From an uncultured Clostridia bacterium (GTDB taxonomy: Bacteria; Bacillota; Clostridia; Oscillospirales; Ruminococcaceae), in assembly GCA_947177695.1 (NCBI GenBank), contig CAMWVO010000157.1, forward strand, positions 1-5,506: a stretch of 5,506 nt of DNA, written 5' to 3'. Positions 1 to 4,463 of this stretch are shown here, one piece after another. Position 1 is the stretch's first letter; the number at the start of each line of letters is the position of its first letter. Both the position numbers and the translations under genes were made by a program. The notes under the pieces were generated by a model. That model was not told where the DNA came from. It worked only from the letters and a program-made list of their open reading frames with translations, and did not search any database.

Positions 1-478
1 GGCAAAGGAGACGCTTTCTGACCCGAACGCTACGCAGGACGATATAGACGAGGCTTTGCTTAATGTTGAAAATGCCATAGGTATGCTGAGTTTCAGGAAC
101 GACATTCCCTCAGGCGCAGAGGGTTACGGCGAAAGCGGAGATTACGGCGCAGACGGCATTTATTACGGAGACGGCGGCGGAGACGGCGGATACGGATATG
201 GACAGCCATACGGCGGGAACGGTGCGAATTACGGCAGCGGCGGCAATGGCGCGCAGGCTTCGCCGGACGGAAACATCGTTAACGCCTCGGACGGCATTCA
301 GGCGGTGGACCACGCCGACGATCCGTTTTCGGGAAACGAGCACGGCGACAGAAATCATGTGCTGTGGGTAATCGTTATTGCAGTGATCGCCGTTATAGCG
401 GCAGTTGCTTCAATAATCGTTCTAAAAAGGACAAATTATAAAAAATCCGCAGACGGAAATCATTTTAAAAGCGAATAA
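1..478 (+). CDS. C-terminal part of a membrane-anchored, Gly/Tyr-rich surface protein (5' end outside window)
   Basis: The reading frame is open from base 2, so the gene starts before the window; 158 residues are visible. A TTG near position 56 lies inside this frame and has no reason to be the start. Residues 1-30 (AKETLSDPNATQDDIDEALL...) resemble the end of a FIVAR-type three-helix module, recognisable by the 'D-x-x-A-T-Q-x-x-(I/V)-D-x-A' pattern found in Gram-positive cell-surface and carbohydrate-binding proteins. Residues about 38-118 form a low-complexity acidic linker, densest in Gly, Tyr and Asp at 41-83. Residues about 119-141 are one hydrophobic membrane helix, followed by a basic Lys-Arg-Thr-Asn-Tyr-Lys-Lys stretch and a short tail. 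The basic tail suggests the N-terminal part is extracellular and the C-terminus cytoplasmic. No LPXTG motif is visible, so anchoring is by the membrane helix rather than by sortase. The function of the missing N-terminal part cannot be known here. Confidence 0.8.
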   Translation, partial: AKETLSDPNATQDDIDEALLNVENAIGMLSFRNDIPSGAEGYGESGDYGADGIYYGDGGGDGGYGYGQPYGGNGANYGSGGNGAQASPDGNIVNASDGIQAVDHADDPFSGNEHGDRNHVLWVIVIAVIAVIAAVASIIVLKRTNYKKSADGNHFKSE

Positions 479-484
479 TGACGA

Positions 485-525
485 AACCCTCCTATGGTAT
501 GAAAAAGTGCCGTAGGAGGGTTTTT
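485..525 (+). terminator. Intrinsic terminator of the surface-protein gene
   Basis: An 11-bp stem pairs CCCTCCTATGG (487-497) with CCGTAGGAGGG (510-520), with a single T-G wobble. It is followed directly by five T residues (521-525). It starts nine bases after the stop codon at 476-478. On the opposite strand the stem is followed by only three T residues, so it should stop leftward transcription from the ABC operon less well. Confidence 0.9.
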
Positions 526-533
526 ATTGAACG

Positions 534-550
534 CAGGCTTTACGAGCCTG
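534..550 (-). repeat. Small inverted repeat spanning the stop codon of the last permease gene
   Basis: CAGGCT (534-539) and AGCCTG (545-550) are perfect inverted arms around a 5-base loop that includes part of the TAA stop codon (540-542, minus strand). No T-run follows on the minus strand, so it is not a standard intrinsic terminator. It could protect the mRNA 3' end, or it could be chance. Confidence 0.35.
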
Positions 551-1343
551 TGCCGCTGTACTTTACCGCGCCGCGCATCCAGAACTTGTAGCTCAGCCAA
601 AAGAACAGGCACCCGAAAAGCGGCGAGAGCCATGACAATAACGGCACTTCATCGGGACGAAGTATTACAAGGCTCGGATAGTACGCAATAAATGCTATCG
701 GCATAACGAACGTAAAAATAAATCTGAAAACGGGACTGAATATCGTTACGGGGTATTTGGCGTAGTCCTTGAATCTTGTCACCAGATCAAGTACATAAAA
801 CGAATTATGTATCCAGAAGCAGGTCGCCGCCGCGGCATTTTGCAGAGCGATCATGACCAGCGAGGCAGTTATCAGAAAGACGATCATTTTCAGCAGCATA
901 AGCGGCGTAAAGCCCAGACCGAGCTTTACCCATGAATATATCAGAGTTCCGATGCCGAAAGCAAGCTGTCCAAGCCCTTTGATGTCAAAAACCTCCGACT
1001 GAAAATAGAAAAATAAATTTATCGGACGAAAGCAATACTTTATAAAATCCCCCGAATATACGTATGTCCTCAGGCTCCAGTTGTTGTCGAAAAAGCACTG
1101 CACAGGTGTGAGGGAAACAAGCGAAAAGCCGTACAGAAATAATATTTCATAGTATCCCCAGCCGTTTATTGAGGAAAAATTGCGGAACAATATCCAGAAG
1201 CTTGCAAATCCTGCAATATTGGTAAATATCATTCCTATGGTGGAAATGATAAAGTCGGCGCGGTAGCTCATTTTGCTTTTAAGATCCTGCGCAAGGATTT
1301 TGCAGTATATTTTCAGATAAAACCCCAAACCTTTTTTCTTCAT
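540..1343 (-). CDS. ABC-2 type exporter permease (COG3694-like)
   Basis: This is a 267-residue integral membrane protein, the usual length for this family, and one of two different permeases that would form the membrane channel of the exporter. Hydrophobic segments lie near residues 30-54, 64-83, 125-139, 146-176, 200-222 and 237-255. Family-like features are the cytoplasmic 'SGDFIKYCFRPINLFF' loop (about 97-112), which resembles the 'G-x-(L/F)-x-x-x-L-x-R-P' pattern, and the 'YPVTIFSPVFRFIFTFVMP' segment (about 197-215). The ATG start is supported by GGAGG seven bases upstream. The gene is last in the operon, three bases after the preceding permease gene. The C-terminus is basic and short. 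The family assignment rests on motif recognition. The substrate is unknown; distant relatives of this three-part type are linked to drug or lipid export, which is only suggestive here. Confidence 0.88.
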   Translation of the reverse strand: MKKKGLGFYLKIYCKILAQDLKSKMSYRADFIISTIGMIFTNIAGFASFWILFRNFSSINGWGYYEILFLYGFSLVSLTPVQCFFDNNWSLRTYVYSGDFIKYCFRPINLFFYFQSEVFDIKGLGQLAFGIGTLIYSWVKLGLGFTPLMLLKMIVFLITASLVMIALQNAAAATCFWIHNSFYVLDLVTRFKDYAKYPVTIFSPVFRFIFTFVMPIAFIAYYPSLVILRPDEVPLLSWLSPLFGCLFFWLSYKFWMRGAVKYSGTGS

Positions 1344-1346
1344 GTC

Positions 1347-2150
1347 TTAACCTCCGTTCACGGTGATCTGCCTCAGCGATATTTTCCAGAAAAGCTTTCC
1401 GACCGCCGTCATTACTATGCACCAGATAAGCTGTGTGCCAATTATTCCGAGGACTGTTTCCGGCTGCGGATCTCCATCCAGCAAAAGTGTCAGTGGCGCG
1501 TTGTAGATGGACTGGAACGGCAGATAGTACACAACAGTTTTAAGCGGTTCGGGGAAAAATGCGATAGGCACGGTCGCTCCCGACAGCAGCAGGACAATGA
1601 CCTGCTTCATTATGTTTATTCCCCATATTGATTCTGTGTAAAGACATATTGTTCCCACAATAAAATCAATGCTGTAATTTATCATTACACCGAGAATTAC
1701 CGATACCGCAAAAAACAGCAGATTTGTCCCAAGCGGTATAGCTCCGCGGGTAACAATGCCTACAACGATAAACGTCGGAAGTACAGTAAAAAAGAAATTT
1801 GTCACAAAGCTTCCCGAATATGACCAGAACAAATAGCGGCGGTATTCCATGGGTTTGAGCAGGTCGAGGACGATCTTTCCCGATTGGATATTCCGTCCCA
1901 TTTCCCAGACCGTGTACATTTCCATAAAGCCGAACAGCGCCGTAGCAAGCACCAGATAAATAATGGTGTCGTTGAACGTCATTCCGTTTACAACATCGGT
2001 TTCGGACGATGCAAAAATAGATTTCCAGAGAAAATACACAACTATCAGGTACAGCAGATTTCCCGCCGTCATAACTAAAGTTCCAAGCCTGAAATGCAGG
2101 GACTCGATAATTCCCGCGCGCGTCAGGGTAAGATACTTTTTTATTTTCAC
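1347..2150 (-). CDS. ABC-2 type exporter permease (COG4587-like)
   Basis: This 267-residue membrane protein is the partner of the permease encoded next to it. It has a short basic N-terminus and hydrophobic segments near residues 22-44, 60-80, 112-132, 143-172, 180-199 and 233-252. Family-like stretches are 'NIQSGKIVLDLLKPMEYRRY' (about 87-106), the cytoplasmic loop expected to contact the ATPase, and 'SGATVPIAFFPEPLKTVVYY' (about 190-209) followed by LPFQSIYNAPL. The start codon is GTG, with AGGAGG seven bases upstream. The GTG overlaps the TGA stop of the ATPase gene (shared bases GTGA), which points to translational coupling and roughly equal synthesis. The two permeases are equal in length but clearly different in sequence, so the channel is probably a heterodimer. 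The substrate is unknown. Confidence 0.88.
   Translation of the reverse strand: MKIKKYLTLTRAGIIESLHFRLGTLVMTAGNLLYLIVVYFLWKSIFASSETDVVNGMTFNDTIIYLVLATALFGFMEMYTVWEMGRNIQSGKIVLDLLKPMEYRRYLFWSYSGSFVTNFFFTVLPTFIVVGIVTRGAIPLGTNLLFFAVSVILGVMINYSIDFIVGTICLYTESIWGINIMKQVIVLLLSGATVPIAFFPEPLKTVVYYLPFQSIYNAPLTLLLDGDPQPETVLGIIGTQLIWCIVMTAVGKLFWKISLRQITVNGG
1351..1355 (-). promoter_or_regulatory. Ribosome binding site of the last permease gene, inside the end of the preceding gene
   Basis: GGAGG on the minus strand lies seven bases before the ATG at 1343. It is made from the final Gly-Gly codons of the upstream permease gene, so a ribosome finishing that gene covers the next start site. Confidence 0.8.
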
Positions 2151-3148
2151 TTAACTCCCTCCTCGTAGATTTTTTTGATGACCTCCTCGGTGGAGATCTC
2201 CTCAAGCTGCATATCGCGTATGGTGAAAGCATTTCTCAATTGATTAAGTACATCCATTACTGTAGCTTTTTCCTCGTCAACAAGAATGGATATCCATTCG
2301 TCATTGCAGGAAACGGGCAGACCCGAAAGCTCCCTGCGGACGGCTTCCGACTGCTTAGAAAGATCGCCGTCAACACGTATTTTCAATGTGCGGTAAGAAC
2401 CGAAAAAGCCTTTTAAATGCTCAATATCATTATCATACAGCATTTTTCCGCTGTCAATGATAACTATTCTGCGGCACAGCGCGTCAACGTCCCCCATATC
2501 GTGAGTGGTGAGAATTACGGTGGTGTTTTTCTCCTTGTTCAGAGCGTGGATAAGACCGCGTATTTTGGCTTTCATTGAAACGTCAAGACCGATAGTCGGC
2601 TCGTCCAGAAAAACGATTTTCGGGTCATGGAGAAACGCAGCCAAAATGTCGCTTAACGTCCGCTGTCCCAGCGACATCTGACGGACGGGCTTGTGCAGCA
2701 GCGGCTCTATATCCGCAAGAGAGCGGTACATTTCCAGCATATTGTTATATTCGGCGTCGCCGATCTGATAAATATCTTTAAGTATATTAAAGGACTCAAT
2801 TAGCGGCAGCGCCCACCACAGCTGGGAACGCTGACCGAAAACCACGCCTATGTTCTGCGCGTTTTTGGTCCTGTTGCGGTAGGGGACGTTATTGTCCACC
2901 AATATCTCTCCCGAAGTAGGCTCCAGCACGCCCGTCATCATTTTTATGGTGGTGGACTTTCCCGCTCCGTTCGGTCCGAGATAGCCGATTATCTCACCCT
3001 GTTCAATGTCCATGCTGATATTGTCCACCGCGCGGACAATTCTGTAATCTCTCGAAAACAGATCCTTAATGCTGCCCTTTAACCCTTCGCGGCGGTTAAG
3101 TACCTTAAATTCTTTTGTGACGTTTTTAATGCTTATAATTGACGACAT
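2147..3148 (-). CDS. ABC exporter ATP-binding protein (COG4586-like)
   Basis: The 333-residue cytoplasmic ATPase powers the exporter formed by the two downstream permeases. Visible motifs, in order, are Walker A GPNGAGKS (58-65), the Q-loop Gln106 within GVVFGQRSQLWW, the signature MSLGQ (158-162), Walker B KIVFLDE (177-183) with catalytic Glu183, the D-loop GLD (187-189) and the switch His216 in TTHD. All residues needed for ATP hydrolysis are present. The LSLGQR-type signature, in place of LSGGQ, and the FGQRSQLWW stretch are typical of this family of large ATPases. The N-terminal 40 residues before the nucleotide-binding core and the roughly 90-residue C-terminal part beyond the H-loop also fit it. 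From memory most relatives have Asp after the two Trp, where this protein has Ala113; this needs an alignment. The ATG is preceded by GAGGT at six bases. The gene is first in its operon. Confidence 0.95.
   Translation of the reverse strand: MSSIISIKNVTKEFKVLNRREGLKGSIKDLFSRDYRIVRAVDNISMDIEQGEIIGYLGPNGAGKSTTIKMMTGVLEPTSGEILVDNNVPYRNRTKNAQNIGVVFGQRSQLWWALPLIESFNILKDIYQIGDAEYNNMLEMYRSLADIEPLLHKPVRQMSLGQRTLSDILAAFLHDPKIVFLDEPTIGLDVSMKAKIRGLIHALNKEKNTTVILTTHDMGDVDALCRRIVIIDSGKMLYDNDIEHLKGFFGSYRTLKIRVDGDLSKQSEAVRRELSGLPVSCNDEWISILVDEEKATVMDVLNQLRNAFTIRDMQLEEISTEEVIKKIYEEGVK
2158..2163 (-). promoter_or_regulatory. Strong ribosome binding site deciding the GTG start of the first permease gene
   Basis: AGGAGG on the minus strand lies seven bases before GTG at 2150. 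This supports GTG as the true start even though it overlaps the ATPase stop codon. Confidence 0.85.
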
Positions 3149-3154
3149 GACCGT

Positions 3155-3159
3155 ACCTC
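3155..3159 (-). promoter_or_regulatory. Ribosome binding site of the ATPase gene
   Basis: GAGGT on the minus strand lies six bases before the ATG at 3148 and supports that start. Confidence 0.7.
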
Positions 3160-3248
3160 GCTTTCAAACGACCTGATTTGTTATGAAAAAAATATTTTGT
3201 GATGACAGAAGACATTTTTGATAATGTGCGGAAATTTTTCGTGCTGCC

Positions 3249-3278
3249 TTGACAATTATTCGACTGCAATGATATAAT
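3249..3278 (+). promoter_or_regulatory. Promoter of the araC-type gene (consensus -35 and -10)
   Basis: A perfect TTGACA (3249-3254) and a perfect TATAAT (3273-3278) are separated by 18 bp, on the strand of the regulator gene. Transcription would start near 3285, leaving a leader of about 65 bases. The -10 box is the left half of a palindrome that also supplies the -10 box of the divergent promoter. Such a strong match suggests the regulator is well expressed unless repressed. Confidence 0.8.
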
Positions 3279-3284
3279 TATATC
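3271..3284. repeat. Perfect 14-bp palindrome shared by both -10 boxes
   Basis: GATATAATTATATC reads the same on both strands. Its centre, between 3277 and 3278, joins the two opposed TATAAT boxes. It may exist only because the two -10 elements meet here, or it may also be an operator for a dimeric protein. Confidence 0.85.
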
Positions 3285-3305
3285 GCAGAATATGATATAT
3301 TTCAA
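3277..3305 (-). promoter_or_regulatory. Divergent promoter of the ABC exporter operon
   Basis: On the minus strand, TTGAAA (3305-3300, one mismatch to consensus) and TATAAT (3282-3277, perfect) are separated by exactly 17 bp. Transcription would start near 3270, giving a leader of about 120 bases before the ATPase ATG. Its -10 box shares two bases with the -10 of the promoter on the other strand, so RNA polymerase could not occupy both at once. The region is AT-rich, so experimental mapping would be decisive, but the spacing and matches are good. Confidence 0.65.
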
Positions 3306-3338
3306 TCAAAATTTTGCATAATAGTATAACAAAAACGC

Positions 3339-3345
3339 AAGGTGA
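3339..3345 (+). promoter_or_regulatory. Ribosome binding site deciding the start of the araC-type gene
   Basis: AAGGTGA sits just before ATG at 3350. It favours that ATG over the in-frame upstream TTG at 3314, which has no such site and would add 12 residues unlike the family. Confidence 0.75.
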
Positions 3346-3349
3346 GAGT

Positions 3350-4234
3350 ATGAAAAAGAAATGTGTCAATTTTATTGACCTGAATAATGACCGCAGCGAA
3401 AAGATAAAGTATACTTATGCTGATTTTTCGATGTATTTTCATAAGGGACGGTTTTCGTCATACCCCAATTTTACCATGAAAAGTCATTGGCATGACGACT
3501 TTGAGTTTATTGTGCCGCTTTCGGGACGGCTTACCTATAACGTCAACGGACAGCTTGTGACTTTCGGCGAGGGAGAGGGGATATTCGTTAATTCCAGACG
3601 TTTGCATTCCGGATTTACGGAAGATCTGACCGAGTGCGAATATTATGTGCTGCTGTTTCATCCTGCGGCGCTTTGTTCGGCAAAACAGTTTGAGCAGATG
3701 TTTGTACAGCCTGCAATAACAGGTTCACAGGATTACATCCATTTAAAAAACAGCGTTCCGTGGCAGGCGGAGATAATTGATCTTGTGCATAAAATTGCGA
3801 AAAAATCGGAGTCTGAAACAGCGCCGTTAACCGCACTCGGCTCTCTTTACCTTATATGGGGCGAAGTATCCGAACACATTGACTTAAGCTCAAAAGCCGT
3901 GCAGGAAAATGAACAGCTTTCCGCATTGAAAGCGATGCTGTCATTTATCCACGAGCATTATTCCGAAAAAATCATGCTTGCGGATATTGCGGAGGCGGGA
4001 TATGTTTCAAAGCGCGGCTGCGGCGGATTATTTCTCAAATATCTTTACAAAACGCCTATTGAATATCTGAATGATTATCGGCTTCAGAAAAGCATTGAAC
4101 TGATGAAAAGCACAGACATGACCATACTTGAAATATGCCTTGCCTGCGGATTTTCGGGAGCAAGCTACTACTCCGAAATTTTCAGAAAGAATTTCGGGAA
4201 AAGTCCGACGGAGTACAGAAGATCGTTTTTTTGA
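3350..4234 (+). CDS. AraC/XylS-family transcriptional regulator with N-terminal cupin domain
   Basis: This is a 294-residue one-component regulator, a normal length for the family. The N-terminal sensor half (about 20-105) is an AraC-type cupin: it has the HWHDDFEF motif (46-53, His46, His48, Glu52), a following 'G-x-L-x-Y-x-V-N-G' strand and a later 'NSRRLHSG' strand. It probably binds a small molecule such as a sugar or peptide-like ligand. The C-terminal half (about 190-294) has two helix-turn-helix units, near 209-229 and 258-281, the second with the typical 'I-x-x-I-C-L-x-C-G-F-x-x-x-S-Y-Y-S-x-x-F-x-x-x-x-G-x-S-P-x-x-Y' pattern. In the first unit the recognition-helix region reads SKRGCGGLF, unusually rich in glycine. 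The gene is divergent from the exporter operon and shares its promoter region, so control of that operon, of its own gene, or of both is likely but inferred. The ligand is unknown. Confidence 0.93.
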   Translation: MKKKCVNFIDLNNDRSEKIKYTYADFSMYFHKGRFSSYPNFTMKSHWHDDFEFIVPLSGRLTYNVNGQLVTFGEGEGIFVNSRRLHSGFTEDLTECEYYVLLFHPAALCSAKQFEQMFVQPAITGSQDYIHLKNSVPWQAEIIDLVHKIAKKSESETAPLTALGSLYLIWGEVSEHIDLSSKAVQENEQLSALKAMLSFIHEHYSEKIMLADIAEAGYVSKRGCGGLFLKYLYKTPIEYLNDYRLQKSIELMKSTDMTILEICLACGFSGASYYSEIFRKNFGKSPTEYRRSFF

Positions 4235-4307
4235 TCATAACAAAACTATAGACGTAAGGATTTTTCGGCGAAAAAAATACGCTTGCTATATTTAAGGAGA
4301 CTGCCTG

Positions 4308-4329
4308 ATCGGCGGTACTTAACGCCGAT
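4308..4329. repeat. 7-bp GC-rich inverted repeat, possible hairpin
   Basis: ATCGGCG (4308-4314) and CGCCGAT (4323-4329) are perfect inverted arms around an 8-base loop. No T-run follows on either strand, so it does not look like a standard intrinsic terminator. It lies about 60 bp upstream of the SulP promoter and could be an operator or the 3' end structure of the regulator mRNA. Confidence 0.5.
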
Positions 4330-4388
4330 AAAATCCCGAATTGATGATTTGTCACAAAAATTCACGTTAAAGTGCAGAGTAATTCTAC

Positions 4389-4417
4389 TTGACTTTGCGC
4401 GAATAAAGTCGTAAAAT
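4389..4417 (+). promoter_or_regulatory. Promoter of the SulP transporter gene
   Basis: TTGACT (4389-4394) and TAAAAT (4412-4417), each one mismatch from consensus, are separated by the ideal 17 bp. Transcription would start near 4424, about 40 bases before the ATG. This makes the transporter a separate transcription unit from the regulator upstream. Confidence 0.7.
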
Positions 4418-4463
4418 AAAAGCTGTGATATATTTATCAAATATTGGGGAAGAAGATTTTGTT

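Larger units (their letters stand above)
3269..3307. repeat. Pair of imperfect 16-bp direct repeats, candidate AraC-type operator
   Basis: ATGATATAATTATATC (3269-3284) and ATGATATATTTCAATC (3292-3307) match at 13 of 16 positions and start 23 bp apart, close to two helical turns. AraC-family proteins often bind direct half-sites at such spacing. The first copy covers both -10 boxes and the second covers the -35 of the exporter promoter. The base composition is AT-rich, so a chance match is possible. Confidence 0.45.
4235..4463. other. Gene-free stretch between the regulator and the SulP gene
   Basis: No convincing coding region lies here. An open minus-strand frame at 4246-4440 begins with TTG, has no ribosome binding site, and gives a protein with no recognisable features. 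The stretch holds the hairpin at 4308-4329 and the promoter at 4389-4417. No clear terminator for the regulator gene is visible: TTTTTCG/CGAAAAA (4261-4275) is a weak AT-rich inverted repeat with almost no loop. The rest appears to be unremarkable AT-rich sequence. Confidence 0.6.

Noticed and set aside
110..358. Open minus-strand frame of 82 codons
   Set aside because: It lies antisense to the Gly-rich linker, is dominated by Val/Ala/Ser as expected from reversed Gly codons, and has no ribosome binding site evidence.
1884..2154. Two short plus-strand frames inside the permease gene
   Set aside because: They are antisense to a well-supported gene and have no recognisable features.
1666..2232. 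Open minus-strand frame of 188 codons
   Set aside because: It overlaps the permease and the end of the ATPase gene in another frame. Those genes have clear family motifs, whereas this product has none.
3149..3240. A second, closer promoter for the ABC operon (CTGTCA-17-CATAAC on the minus strand)
   Set aside because: Each box matches only four of six consensus positions, much weaker than the promoter at 3277-3305.
3314..3349. Upstream TTG start adding 12 residues to the AraC regulator
   Set aside because: It has no ribosome binding site, while ATG at 3350 has AAGGTGA at proper distance.
3458..3836. Two minus-strand frames within the araC-type gene
   Set aside because: They are antisense to the cupin and linker parts of a clear AraC regulator and lack any motif.
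4221..4236. GATC-T-run-GATC at the end of the araC-type gene as a terminator
   Set aside because: The T-run lies inside the loop, between four-base arms, rather than after a stem, so it does not fit an intrinsic terminator.
4246..4440. 64-codon minus-strand frame in the gap before the SulP gene
   Set aside because: It starts at TTG without a ribosome binding site, no known domain is visible, and it overlaps the SulP promoter.
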